Shown: positions 44,029 through 52,496, counted from the first letter of the stretch. The stretch: 64,000 nt of DNA from Litchfieldella anticariensis FP35 = DSM 16096 (GCF_000409775.1 NZ_KE332394.1:62001-126000); one strand, 5' to 3'. Notes: generated by a model from the letters alone, not told the origin. Translations and numbers: made by a program.

Positions 44029-45439
44029 GCCTCTGCCGTCTCGCCAGGATGCAGTGCCTGAAACGGGCATCGTGCCACCTCATAGCCTCGAGGCTGAGAT
44101 TTCACTGCTGGCCGGCATCATGCTGGACGCCCAGCTGTGGGACGACGTCGCCGATAGCGTGGCCAGCTGCCATTTCTATCGGCCTGGCCATCAGGCGATT
44201 TTTGCAGCGATCGCCTCTCTGGCCGAGGAGAGCCAGCCCATCGACCTGGTGACCGTCAGTGAACGCCTGGAATGCCAGGGCCAGTTGGAGCAGGTCGGCG
44301 GGTTGTCTGCATTGACCGAACTGGTTCGCCAATCTCCGGGAACAGGTAACGTTCCGGTCTATGCCCGCATCGTGCGGGACCGCTATGAGCTACGGCAACT
44401 GATCCATACCTGTTTCGACCTGACCCGGCAGGCGTTTGGTGAGCGGGGCAAATCAGCACGTGAGTTGATCGAGGACGCCGAGCATCGTCTGTTCGCGCTC
44501 ACGGAGGATCAAGGCTCGGAACTCTCTTCGGTCAAGGACATGTTGTCCCGGGCCGTCGACGCCATCGATACCGCCTTCAACGCCAAGGGCGGGATCACCG
44601 GGACACCGAGCGGCTATGTCGATCTTGATCGACTGACCGCGGGCTGGCAGCCAGGAGACCTGATCGTGGTAGCCGGTCGCCCCGCCATGGGCAAGACCAC
44701 CTTCGGGCTCAACCTGGTCGAGAATGCCTTGATGGCTGCGACAACGGTCACGGCGACGGCGCCGGCTTTCGTGTTCAGTGTCGAGATGCCGGAAGAGCAG
44801 TTGATGCTGCGTTTGATCGCCAGTCTTGGCCGGGTATCGCTCCAGAAACTGCGCACGGGGATGTTGGACGACGAGGACTGGCCGAAGGTCACGGCCGCGG
44901 TCAGTCGGCTCACAGAGCTGGAGGGACGCCTGTATATCGATGACCGGTCCGGCGTGACGGCGTCATCGCTCAAGGTTCGAGCTCGTCGGATGGTTCGCCG
45001 CTATGGGCGTCCCTCCCTGATTCTTATCGACTACCTCCAGCTTCTGCACGAGCCCGGAGCGGAAAATCGCACCCTGGAAGTGGCCACGGTGAGCCGGATC
45101 CTCAAGGAGACGGCCAAGGAACTTCATGCCCCCGTGATTGCGCTCTCCCAGCTCAATCGCTCGCTGGAGAACCGACCCAACAAGCGTCCCTGCTTGGCCG
45201 ACCTGCGTGACAGCGGGGCCATCGAACAGGATGCCGATGTCATCGCGTTTCTTTACCGCGATGAGGTGTACCACCCCGATAACCCCGACAACCACGGGCT
45301 GGCCGAAGTGCTCCTGAGTAAGCAGCGTAACGGCCCCATCGGCACGGTACACCTGGCGTTTCTCGACACTTGCTCACGCTTCGAAGCGCTTGAATGGAAA
45401 CGGTCGGAAACCGGCAATCAGGGAGGTCAAGTGGCATGA
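44015..45439 (+). CDS. dnaB: Element-encoded replicative DNA helicase (DnaB family)
   Basis: 474-aa hexameric helicase. The N-terminal DnaB_N domain (about 18-120) begins PPHSLEAEISLLAGIMLDAQ. The C-terminal RecA-like domain has Walker A VAGRPAMGKTTFGLN (about 223-237), Walker B LILIDYLQLL, and DLRDSGAIEQDADVIAFLYRDE, a DnaB signature. Likely drives replication of the circular excised element. It overlaps parA and the next gene by a few bases. Confidence 0.92.
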   Translation: MSVIEPLPSRQDAVPETGIVPPHSLEAEISLLAGIMLDAQLWDDVADSVASCHFYRPGHQAIFAAIASLAEESQPIDLVTVSERLECQGQLEQVGGLSALTELVRQSPGTGNVPVYARIVRDRYELRQLIHTCFDLTRQAFGERGKSARELIEDAEHRLFALTEDQGSELSSVKDMLSRAVDAIDTAFNAKGGITGTPSGYVDLDRLTAGWQPGDLIVVAGRPAMGKTTFGLNLVENALMAATTVTATAPAFVFSVEMPEEQLMLRLIASLGRVSLQKLRTGMLDDEDWPKVTAAVSRLTELEGRLYIDDRSGVTASSLKVRARRMVRRYGRPSLILIDYLQLLHEPGAENRTLEVATVSRILKETAKELHAPVIALSQLNRSLENRPNKRPCLADLRDSGAIEQDADVIAFLYRDEVYHPDNPDNHGLAEVLLSKQRNGPIGTVHLAFLDTCSRFEALEWKRSETGNQGGQVA

Positions 45440-45873
45440 AACTCTACGAATCCATGACGCTGCTCCAGGGGGGGCCGGATGAGGCATGTATCCGTCATGT
45501 CGCCACCAACGCTGGTCCACGCCCGGTGTATGCCTTTGGCGATCTGATGATCGAGGTTGCCGAAGGACGGCACCAGGGGCGGAAGGTGGAGGCATTTGCC
45601 TTCCTGGTGAGAGGGGAAGCCGTTCGCGTGACCGAGCGACGCACGGGTTACCAGCTCGTGGACATTCCCATCGTGCATGTCAACGGCGACTTCAGCCAAC
45701 TGGATGACCGGCGTTTCGCCCAGGTTTGCGAGGCCATGCTCCGCGGCAGCCTGGAGGCCGCCTTCATGCGGTTCCGTGACGCCGATGATCCACAGCTGGA
45801 TCAGCTTTTCGCGCGACTGGATGCCGTGCCTGAACTCACCATCCCGCCCATGGCGGAAGGGGGTGGGGAATGA
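45436..45873 (+). CDS. Element protein of unknown function
   Basis: 145 aa, not recognised. ATG 45436 overlaps the dnaB stop (ATGA) with GGGAGG upstream; an in-frame extension to 45394 lies inside dnaB. Soluble, mixed alpha/beta (PVYAFGDLMIEVAEGRHQGR then KVEAFAFLVRGEAVRVTE), acidic at the C-terminus. Position and coupling suggest a replication or partition accessory factor (inference). Confidence 0.68.
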   Translation: MKLYESMTLLQGGPDEACIRHVATNAGPRPVYAFGDLMIEVAEGRHQGRKVEAFAFLVRGEAVRVTERRTGYQLVDIPIVHVNGDFSQLDDRRFAQVCEAMLRGSLEAAFMRFRDADDPQLDQLFARLDAVPELTIPPMAEGGGE

Positions 45874-46208
45874 AGGCTATCCAGGCGGTGCTGTTTGCCG
45901 AGCCGATTGCCGATCTGGTCTGGGATCGAATTCTGCTGCTGAGATCCCTGGGCCTCGACGGCAGGTTCATAACCGTCAATTCCTTCGAATCGCCGATGGC
46001 GGCCCGCTACGAAGCCGGTGACGCCAACGGTACCGAATCCCCCGGTGAGTACGGCATGGAACCGCCCGCCGGCTACGAGCTGATTTTCAGTGGCCCGAGC
46101 GAGGACGGGGAGTCGGTCTGGGCATTGTATGCAAGGCCGCTCACGCCACTCGGGGAATATTTCATGCGTGAACTGGACGAGGCCCGCGTCCGGGAGGCGA
46201 TGCCATGA
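45870..46208 (+). CDS. Small element protein of unknown function
   Basis: 112 aa, not recognised. Overlaps both neighbours by 4 bases (ATGA each), which strongly supports translation. Acidic and soluble; residues 1-35 (VLFAEPIADLVWDRILLLRS) are helical, and the rest holds a Gly/Glu/Pro-rich loop and a short beta stretch (GYELIFSG, VWALYARPL). Confidence 0.62.
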   Translation: MKAIQAVLFAEPIADLVWDRILLLRSLGLDGRFITVNSFESPMAARYEAGDANGTESPGEYGMEPPAGYELIFSGPSEDGESVWALYARPLTPLGEYFMRELDEARVREAMP

Positions 46209-46642
46209 ATGACTACCTATTACACACGAGCGTCACCGACGCCAGGGCAAGCCTGGAATGCCAGCTCGGTCAACACCCCATGGCCGCGGCACGAACATCG
46301 TTGACCTTGCTGTCCCGGCTGCAGGACCAGCCTGGGCAGATCGCCCGCCGCAGGATGCTTGCCGGCGTACTCAGGAAAGCCGCCATCGAAGTGGCGGAGC
46401 AGCCCGCCTCTTCGAAGGACCTGCCCATGGGGGTGTTGAGGCAGGCCAATGTGGCCGTGGCCAGGCACATTTACGAGCACTGGCAACTGACGGCGCCAGC
46501 CGAGGCAGCAAACTCCGCGCTCATCGGACTGGAAGCCATCCAGGGAAACCCACGAGAGGCGTCGCGTCGCCGGATGCTGCTCACTGTCATCCGCCAGGTG
46601 GCTTCGTCGTTGAGCCGTGATCAAGGGAGGGCGGTGGCATGA
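46205..46642 (+). CDS. Small element protein with a two-fold internal repeat
   Basis: 145-aa helical protein, family not recognised. Residues about 27-63 (AARTSLTLLSRLQDQPGQIA then RRRMLAGVLRKAA) and 100-136 (AANSALIGLEAIQGNPREAS then RRRMLLTVIRQVA) are clearly duplicated. Each repeat is a helix, a DQPGQ/QGNPR turn, and a second basic helix, so a pseudo-dimeric helical protein is likely. Overlaps the flanking genes by 4 bases each. Confidence 0.62.
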   Translation: MNDYLLHTSVTDARASLECQLGQHPMAAARTSLTLLSRLQDQPGQIARRRMLAGVLRKAAIEVAEQPASSKDLPMGVLRQANVAVARHIYEHWQLTAPAEAANSALIGLEAIQGNPREASRRRMLLTVIRQVASSLSRDQGRAVA

Positions 46643-46836
46643 ACTGGCTACATGACCTCGCGAAGTCCGAACGCCCATCACGCGAGCGACGCGAAATCCG
46701 GCAACCAGAGCAAGCATGGCGCAGGCGCCATGGGCAACGTCGGTGGTTGTTTTGCCGGTGCCTGGGGCGGCGGGGTCCTTCTCACGATTCCAATCAGCGG
46801 GACGAGCTGCGGCTCAAGGGGGGGCGTCATGCCTAA
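46639..46836 (+). CDS. Very small basic protein, translationally coupled
   Basis: 65 aa, rich in Arg (RRERREIRQPEQAWRRRHGQ). It starts in the ATGA overlap with the gene before and ends 8 bases inside the HicA-like gene after it, so it fills the only gap in a fully overlapping series. No family recognised; a small nucleic-acid-binding peptide or merely a coupling ORF are both possible. Confidence 0.45.
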   Translation: MNWLHDLAKSERPSRERREIRQPEQAWRRRHGQRRWLFCRCLGRRGPSHDSNQRDELRLKGGRHA

Positions 46837-47086
46837 TCTCATTCCAGTCGCGGCCAGAGGTAGCCGTGGGATGCAACGCGTGATCGAGTTTGCTGTGGCG
46901 CATGGATGGCAGGTAAGCCGGACATCCGGTGGCCACCTGCGGCTCTACAAGCCAGGTTGCGGTGTCATTTTCGCGCCATTCACCGCGAGTGACAGGCGAG
47001 CCCAGCGGAACGCCCTGGCTCGACTGCGCCGGGCACAGCGTCAGGCCAAAGCCACCAAGGCGCGCCAGATCACAGGGAGGGACTGA
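46829..47086 (+). CDS. HicA-like (dsRBD-fold) protein
   Basis: 85 aa from ATG 46829, with a run of seven G upstream. VIEFAVAHGWQVSRTSGGHLRLYKPG and the trailing DRRAQRNALARLRRAQ resemble HicA mRNA interferases, including the GGH motif with the presumed catalytic His. No HicB antitoxin gene is adjacent, so it may be an RNA-binding relative rather than a toxin. The extension to 46652 is not supported. Four bases separate it from the next gene. Confidence 0.62.
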   Translation: MPNLIPVAARGSRGMQRVIEFAVAHGWQVSRTSGGHLRLYKPGCGVIFAPFTASDRRAQRNALARLRRAQRQAKATKARQITGRD

Positions 47087-47089
47087 CGA

Positions 47090-47611
47090 ATGGCTAGCTT
47101 GCGCTCCAATGCCCTGAATACGTTACCCGGTCACTGCGTGTGCCGAAGACGGGATCTGACCAGCCTGACCCCTGACCGTGGCCTGTGCTATTTCGTCTCG
47201 CCACTCGCGCACTGCCTCACGCGTTATCGCCGTTGGCAGACCTCTCATCCTGACGTGCCGACCCGCGATCAACAGGCAATGCTCGCCCTGCTCGAGGATA
47301 GCTGCCTGCTGTGCCGTGTCGTGGTCAGGCCACCGATCGATATCCGCAGCCGGCTGCGTTGGCAGCAACTGGAGATGGCAGACCTCTCGGATATCCAGTT
47401 ATTCACGATCGTGCTCGACAACCTCTTCACCATTCGAGATCAGGTCGCCGTCTGGAACCGTCGGCTCGACCACGCCGACCTGTCATCGTTGCTGGCCGAC
47501 TTGAGGTGTCTCACCTGGCGGATCGAGGTCTTGCTCGATCCGGCAAGAGGTATGCGGGACATCGTCAGGATGGCGAGTGAGGCAGGGGCGAGGGAGGATC
47601 AGCCGTCATGA
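47090..47611 (+). CDS. Element protein of unknown function
   Basis: 173 aa, not recognised. The N-terminal third contains four Cys (CVCRRRD, YFVSPLAHC, LLCRV) and the C-terminal half is helical (LSDIQLFTIVLDNLFTIRDQ). It overlaps the ParB-like gene by 4 bases. Frequently such genes lie between dnaB and the ParB gene of these elements; role unknown. Confidence 0.58.
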   Translation: MASLRSNALNTLPGHCVCRRRDLTSLTPDRGLCYFVSPLAHCLTRYRRWQTSHPDVPTRDQQAMLALLEDSCLLCRVVVRPPIDIRSRLRWQQLEMADLSDIQLFTIVLDNLFTIRDQVAVWNRRLDHADLSSLLADLRCLTWRIEVLLDPARGMRDIVRMASEAGAREDQPS

Positions 47612-49503
47612 GCAGACTTCTGGCGAAAGATGAGTTGACGAAAAAGCTGCTGCAGCCGGGCCCCAGGCTCAATACCCCTCGGGTGGACAGTTTAAGTGCG
47701 CCCAACGAGGAGATGGGCATGTCGGTGACGCTGGACAGGATCCGGCCGTATGACCGTAATCCCCGGACCCAACGCAACCCGAAATATGACGAGATCAAGG
47801 AGAGCATCCGGCAGGTGGGGCTGAAGCACCCACCAGTGATCAGCCAGCGCCCTGGGGATGACAAGTACATCATCTGTGACGGGGGCAATACCCGGTTGCA
47901 GATCCTCCAGGAGCTCTATGAGGAGACCGGTGACCGTCGTTATTTCGAGTTCTGGTGCATCTTCCGGCCCTGGGTATCAGAAGCCCGCGTCCTGGCCGGG
48001 CATCTGGCGGAGAACGACACCCGTGGCAATCTGATGTGGGTCGAACGGGCCGTGAAGGTGCTGGAGGCCAGGTCGATATACGAGGAGGAGATTGGCGAGG
48101 AACTCAGCAATAGCGAACTGACCCGTCGTCTTGCTGCTGATGGGTATGTGATCGATCGCAGCCTGATCAGTCGGATGGCGTATACGGTCGAGCATTTCCT
48201 GCCGACGATTCCTCAGACGCTGTACAGCGGGATGGGCAAGGACCAGGTGGCTAAACTCATTTCCTATCGTGAGGCCTGCCGCCTGATCTGGGAGCGCTGC
48301 GACCAGGAAGTGATGCCAGAGGACTTTGCCGAGGCATGGCACGAAACCCTCGCCTGGCACGACGATGAAGGCCAGACCGTACTGGCCTGGAATATCGTTA
48401 TCGATCGGTTGTGCGGGATGCTGGTCGACCGTACGGGCGTTCACTACAACATCATCGAGCTGGTGCTCGACAACATCGTGACTTTTCGCAAGCGGCGATG
48501 GGATCTGGAAGAGCACGAGGCGTTTCTCCCGCTGGATGATGAACTGACCCTGAAGCGCGATCCCGATGCCTTGCCCCCCACGCTTTACCCACCGCTACCG
48601 GAGGAGGAACACCGCAGCAACCCTCGAACGCCCGATAACGACGGTCCAGGTGTTTCATCGGTGCAGTCGAACCGGGCAACGGGTGAGCAGTGTCACGATA
48701 CATCGGAGATCGAGGCAGACACTTCCATGCCGGAGAGGGAGTCCAGTCAGCAGCAGAACAACGAGCTGACCCGACTTCGCAAGCAGGTGGCACAACTACA
48801 GGAAGAAGAATCCCAACGTGCCGATTCGTCAAATGATGCCTCGACCGACATGTTGCTGATGCCCCCGCCGATGGCAGACGAGGAGCCTGCTACCGAGGCT
48901 GAACCGACCGATATGCCGGCGGGGGCATCCCTCGATGAGCGGCAGGCGCGTCTTCAGGGACAGGTGCTGTCGGAGTGGCAGGAAAGCCCCGGTAAGCGGG
49001 GATATCGGCACTATCTGGCAGAACAACTGGGGGTCGCCACCATCGACTTCGAACGGGCGGCTCCCCTGTCGATTCCCCTGATGTCCGGTGACACGACGCC
49101 TCCGATTACCGATATCTGGTTCATTGAGGGGACCCATGACTCCATCCGGGCCCTGCGCATTCAGGTGCGGGAATTCGCCCAGGCTATCGCCCGCTGGGGG
49201 GGATTTGGGGGTAGCGAGATCGTGGTCCCTGTCGAGGAAGGTATCGGCTTCGATTTGATCCCTCTTGAGGATTCGCCGGATCGTCGGTCGCTGCTGGCCT
49301 GGCAGGCACTGGCGAGCCTGCGCGGAGAATTGAATCCGGAGTATCCCACCGATGCCTCGCTATGGGGGGAACTACTCGGCACCCATGGCGACGATGCCGA
49401 CTGCACGTGGAATGACGCCATCCTGGTGCGCTACTTCCGCTTGATCCGGTTAATCCGCCGGCTCCGCGCCCACTTGCATGACAATACGGGGGACGAGGCA
49501 TGA
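47608..49503 (+). CDS. ParB-family element partition protein
   Basis: 631 aa. The ParB/Srx-like N-terminal domain (about 38-130) includes VTLDRIRPYDRNPRTQRNPK, VGLKHPPVISQRPGDDKYII and ICDGGNTRLQIL. A helix-turn-helix follows (LSNSELTRRLAADGYVIDRS then LISRMAYTVEHFL). The region 320-440 is a low-complexity acidic linker with a coiled coil (NNELTRLRKQVAQLQEEESQ), and the C-terminal domain (about 450-631) is element-specific. Partner of the ParA at 43162. Overlaps the next gene by 4 bases. Confidence 0.86.
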   Translation: MSRLLAKDELTKKLLQPGPRLNTPRVDSLSAPNEEMGMSVTLDRIRPYDRNPRTQRNPKYDEIKESIRQVGLKHPPVISQRPGDDKYIICDGGNTRLQILQELYEETGDRRYFEFWCIFRPWVSEARVLAGHLAENDTRGNLMWVERAVKVLEARSIYEEEIGEELSNSELTRRLAADGYVIDRSLISRMAYTVEHFLPTIPQTLYSGMGKDQVAKLISYREACRLIWERCDQEVMPEDFAEAWHETLAWHDDEGQTVLAWNIVIDRLCGMLVDRTGVHYNIIELVLDNIVTFRKRRWDLEEHEAFLPLDDELTLKRDPDALPPTLYPPLPEEEHRSNPRTPDNDGPGVSSVQSNRATGEQCHDTSEIEADTSMPERESSQQQNNELTRLRKQVAQLQEEESQRADSSNDASTDMLLMPPPMADEEPATEAEPTDMPAGASLDERQARLQGQVLSEWQESPGKRGYRHYLAEQLGVATIDFERAAPLSIPLMSGDTTPPITDIWFIEGTHDSIRALRIQVREFAQAIARWGGFGGSEIVVPVEEGIGFDLIPLEDSPDRRSLLAWQALASLRGELNPEYPTDASLWGELLGTHGDDADCTWNDAILVRYFRLIRLIRRLRAHLHDNTGDEA

Positions 49504-50099
49504 CGACGATCAACCAGCATCTCAATCACGCACTGCTGACCCAGGTCATGGCCCTGTTGCGGGAAGGCAACATGCGCAAGGCCCTGGCCCTGGGATTCAG
49601 TGAAGACGAATTGCGCACGCTGCGGCGTATGCGGGCCAGCGAGATCGAGTCACTGGCTTGTACGGGGCGGGTTTTTGCACGCTTCTCGGTCGATCATCAG
49701 GCACTCAAGGGTATCCTATCGCGGCTCGACGAAGACCAGGATCGGGAATCGTTGATCGACCGCTGTCTGCGCTTGGGAGCCAGCGTCAGCATGATGGGCA
49801 CATTCTTCGGCCTGACGACGAATGACTGTGCCTCGCGACGGCAGCTCCTGGGAATCGAGCCGCGCCAAGGGCGCCTCGCCATGCCATCGGAAGGGCAGGA
49901 ACATGATGCCTGGGAGCGCTGGCAGCATATTGCGCCGGATCCCCGGGATGCCGAGGACGTGCAGGGCATGATAACGCTGGCGAGTGAGACCGGCTTGCCG
50001 CTGGCCGTGATCTGGCACCTGGTCAAGCAGTGGGCAGAACCGGACCAGCCGCGTACGACAGTGCCAGCGGAAGAGTGCGTCCATGAAGGAGTGACATGA
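49500..50099 (+). CDS. DUF2857-family element protein
   Basis: 199 aa. LNHALLTQVMALLREGNMRK and ALALGFSEDELRTLRRMRAS at the N-terminus, followed by an HTH-like LGASVSMMGTFFGLTTNDCA, fit DUF2857, which is found beside ParB in this element class. Possibly DNA-binding (inference). Overlaps both neighbours by 4 bases (ATGA). Confidence 0.74.
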   Translation: MTTINQHLNHALLTQVMALLREGNMRKALALGFSEDELRTLRRMRASEIESLACTGRVFARFSVDHQALKGILSRLDEDQDRESLIDRCLRLGASVSMMGTFFGLTTNDCASRRQLLGIEPRQGRLAMPSEGQEHDAWERWQHIAPDPRDAEDVQGMITLASETGLPLAVIWHLVKQWAEPDQPRTTVPAEECVHEGVT

Positions 50100-51466
50100 T
50101 GGCGGTCGCAGAACGTTCCGGAACACGGGACTGGCAAACATTGATCGGGCGTGCCGCCTCCGCCATTACCCGACGACGAGGCGAGGCGTCGAACTCCGAG
50201 AACAAGACGCCGAGAGACAAGCAGGAACTGGATGGCCTGCTGTTCTTCGGCAACCCCCACGAGACGGTTCCCCGTGCACTCTTGCTCGATCCCCGGCTCG
50301 GTCATGTCGACAAGCTTGGCTGGCAAATGATGCGGCTGCTGGTCAATCCGGATCGCACCACCTGCTTTCCGACCTATGACGAGTTGCAGCCGTTGCTGCG
50401 CGGGGCGCCTGGTGAACAGGCCTCACGTGCCACAGTGGCACGGGTGATCGCGGTCCTGCGCCTGACACGTTGGCTGAGCCTGGGGCATCGGGCTCGGGAC
50501 AAGCACAACGGCCGGGTCATCGGCAATGTCTATATCCTGCACGACGAACCCTTGTTGCCATCCGAGGCCGAGATCTTCGATGCCGAGTACCTGGAGTTCG
50601 TTTGCCAGTGTCTCGAGCACCGCAATCGTGTCGTCAATGCGGTCGCTCACTCGGTATTCGAGGAGATCCAGCAATCGGGGGCGCTGCATTCGCTACCGGA
50701 TCGATTGCAGATCATGTCGCAACGGGCAAGACGCCATGAACTGATGCGTGACTCCTCCACCCATGCCAAGTCGCGTAAACGGCATCAGGCGCCTTCCACC
50801 TCGCCCGGATCCTCAGCGAAGTCCAGCCAGTTCTCAGTGAAAACTCAGTCGATTATCAATGACTTGGCAGCCAGTTCTCGACGAGAACTCAGGGAGTGTC
50901 CACCGAGAACTGCCCTGAGTTCTCAGCAAGAACTCAGCCCGGAATCAACCAGTTACCCCTCAGTTTTCCCTGAGAACTCTGTTAGTACGGTACGTACTAC
51001 ACACAATGTGTGTAACAACCGTACCGTGCGCGCACGCGAGGGAGGAAACACACCGGATCAGAATCTGGTTTGGCCCGGCTCGCTGGGACTTGATGCTGCC
51101 GACCGCCAGGCCCTGTCTTTGCTGCTTCTGGATCTACCGAGTGAGTTGCGCCAGCCCGTGCTCGATGAAGCGTCCGGGCGAATCGAAGCTGGTGAGGTGA
51201 GACATCCCAAGGGCTTTTTGAGGACACTGATCAAGCGGGCCGTGCAGGGAGAGTTCGTTGCCACCGGGCATGCCCAACAGCAAGCAGTCAAACGAGGAGA
51301 AACCCGTCTGCGTAGCCATGCCACTTCTCCTCGTAATGAGGTGGCTGCAACCCATGCCCGTTCAGCTGACTCACCGAGTATGGAGACTGCCTGCCCGAGA
51401 GTGACGCCCCGGGAAGCCGCCGAGGCACGAGAGGCGTGCTTAAGGAAAGTGGGCCTCAGACGGTAA
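50096..51466 (+). CDS. STY4528-family element replication protein
   Basis: 456 aa. The conserved N-terminal domain (about 40-215: DGLLFFGNPHETVPRALLLD, LGWQMMRLLVNPDRTTCFPT, ARVIAVLRLTRWLSLGHRAR) fits the STY4528 pathogenicity-island replication family, with a winged-helix-like region. Residues about 225-330 are a Ser/Thr-rich, probably disordered linker whose DNA carries the iteron-like repeats and palindromes. A C-terminal conserved helical domain (about 330-400) follows. Starts in an ATGA overlap with the DUF2857 gene. Probable initiator or initiator-helper of element replication. Confidence 0.8.
   Translation: MMAVAERSGTRDWQTLIGRAASAITRRRGEASNSENKTPRDKQELDGLLFFGNPHETVPRALLLDPRLGHVDKLGWQMMRLLVNPDRTTCFPTYDELQPLLRGAPGEQASRATVARVIAVLRLTRWLSLGHRARDKHNGRVIGNVYILHDEPLLPSEAEIFDAEYLEFVCQCLEHRNRVVNAVAHSVFEEIQQSGALHSLPDRLQIMSQRARRHELMRDSSTHAKSRKRHQAPSTSPGSSAKSSQFSVKTQSIINDLAASSRRELRECPPRTALSSQQELSPESTSYPSVFPENSVSTVRTTHNVCNNRTVRAREGGNTPDQNLVWPGSLGLDAADRQALSLLLLDLPSELRQPVLDEASGRIEAGEVRHPKGFLRTLIKRAVQGEFVATGHAQQQAVKRGETRLRSHATSPRNEVAATHARSADSPSMETACPRVTPREAAEAREACLRKVGLRR
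50826..50981. repeat. Iteron-like short repeats inside the STY4528-type gene
   Basis: At least nine copies of the core GAGAACTCAG or its complement CTGAGTTCTC (exact or with 1-3 changes) within 156 bases. Examples are at 50828-50837, 50840-50848, 50871-50880, 50882-50892, 50904-50911, 50915-50926, 50928-50937, 50958-50967 and 50970-50981, in both orientations. 50873-50887 (GTTCTCGACGAGAAC) and 50915-50926 are themselves dyads. They encode a low-complexity linker, suggesting selection at the DNA level. Confidence 0.72.
50984..51035. repeat. Nested palindromes next to the iteron-like repeats
   Basis: ACACACAATGTGTGT (50999-51013) is a perfect 15-bp dyad. It is flanked almost concentrically by ACGGTACG (50987-50994) and CGTACCGT (51020-51027), and followed by the perfect palindrome GTGCGCGCAC (51026-51035). 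The structure could extrude as a cruciform or bind a dimeric protein. Confidence 0.75.
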
Positions 51467-51504
51467 GAAACCCTAAAGGATCCTATTAAGGTTTTGGGTA
51501 TTCA

Positions 51505-52347
51505 GTGACCCGTCGCCACAAGACAGTGCTTCCAATCGACATTGACCTCTCAGGCAAGAAGGATTGGAGCACTATGGCAACAGCAGGCCGGTTGGGCGCA
51601 CTACGAAGCAAGATCGAGCTGACGCTGCACACGCATCACGCGGTACGCCTTTGGCATGGCCGTGGTGTGGAATCCGGGTTACCACAAATCATCGGAATGC
51701 GTCAGTTCCTGTTGCTGGCTGGCAAGATCAAGCAGAATGCCGCCAAGGACGATCCCTATGCCGACTATTGGTTGCTGAAGCTGGATGATCGCCTGAAACA
51801 TGCACGTATCCAGCTGGACCAGCGACTGAACCAATCACATACCTTGCTGGAAAAACTGCCCGCCGAACTCGAAGTGGAAGAGAACCTGAACCAGCAGCCC
51901 ATGAGAATCCCGGTCTTTACCGGGGGACAGCACGGCTGGTTGGCGCTCCGCTTGCTTATCGATTTCGATCGTTTCGTTAGAGAGGTCATGCTCGCCCACC
52001 ATGTTGCCCTGATCGGGCGTCGCCAGACAGACGATCTTATCCGCACAGGCGGGCATGTATTGCGCAGCCTGTGTGCCAGTCCTCAGAAATACCCTGGATT
52101 CAGCGGTGCCACTCGCGATGACTTCGCCGCCAACAATGCCAAGGCGAGAGAGGCCATCGAGAAATATGGTGAGCTTCCCCAGGATGTGCTGAAAGGGATA
52201 AGACGCAGTGACTTTGCCCCAGCATTGTTCAAGTCAGGGCCTGAGCCGTCTCCGGCATCTTCAGCAACGCCGTCGGGGTGGGAGGCGACATCCAATGGTG
52301 ACGCTAGTGATGCCGACAACTCTGAAGAAGACGCCGGAGGAAGTTGA
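51505..52347 (+). CDS. TIGR03761 (PFL_4669)-family element protein
   Basis: 280-aa soluble protein. GRLGALRSKIELTLHTHHAV and RLWHGRGVESGLPQIIGMRQ near the N-terminus, DPYADYWLLKLDDRL and LRSLCASPQKYPGFSG are hallmarks of TIGR03761, found only in integrative elements of this type. The GTG start at 51505 is used. The C-terminus (about 250-280) is a low-complexity acidic tail. Precise function unknown; neighbours are replication genes. Confidence 0.83.
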   Translation: MTRRHKTVLPIDIDLSGKKDWSTMATAGRLGALRSKIELTLHTHHAVRLWHGRGVESGLPQIIGMRQFLLLAGKIKQNAAKDDPYADYWLLKLDDRLKHARIQLDQRLNQSHTLLEKLPAELEVEENLNQQPMRIPVFTGGQHGWLALRLLIDFDRFVREVMLAHHVALIGRRQTDDLIRTGGHVLRSLCASPQKYPGFSGATRDDFAANNAKAREAIEKYGELPQDVLKGIRRSDFAPALFKSGPEPSPASSATPSGWEATSNGDASDADNSEEDAGGS

Positions 52348-52351
52348 GCTG

Positions 52352-52378
52352 GGAGACTGTGACAGTGTCACAGTCTCC
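52352..52378. repeat. 27-bp perfect palindrome
   Basis: A perfect odd-length dyad centred on 52365, with arms GGAGACTGTGACA and TGTCACAGTCTCC. It begins 5 bases after the stop of the TIGR03761 gene. A related shorter dyad, TGTGACGGCGTCACA, is at 52396-52410. Confidence 0.9.
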
Positions 52379-52437
52379 GAATGCCGGTGCAGGGGTGTGA
52401 CGGCGTCACAGTCTCCGAATGCCGGTGCAGGGGTGTG
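52367..52437. repeat. Two 33-bp direct repeats, period 38
   Basis: The segments 52367-52399 and 52405-52437 are identical (from GTCACAGTCTCCGAATGCC to GGGGTGTG). Each repeat starts at the right half of a TGTGAC-N3-GTCACA dyad, so the unit may be a protein-binding site. It lies in the 149-base gap before the DUF3158 gene. Confidence 0.88.
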
Positions 52438-52496
52438 GGGCAGCCATGAGGACCCACGGGGGTAGGTGATGCGAGAGCGGGAGCGAGACGATCGCC

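Noticed and set aside
46652-46828. N-terminal extension of the HicA-like protein
   Set aside because: Gly/Ser-rich, non-conserved-looking segment that overlaps a coupled small ORF; the G-rich ribosome-binding site points to ATG 46829.
52360-52410. CRP binding sites (TGTGA...TCACA)
   Set aside because: The half-sites are separated by 5 bases rather than 6 and are part of larger perfect dyads and direct repeats.
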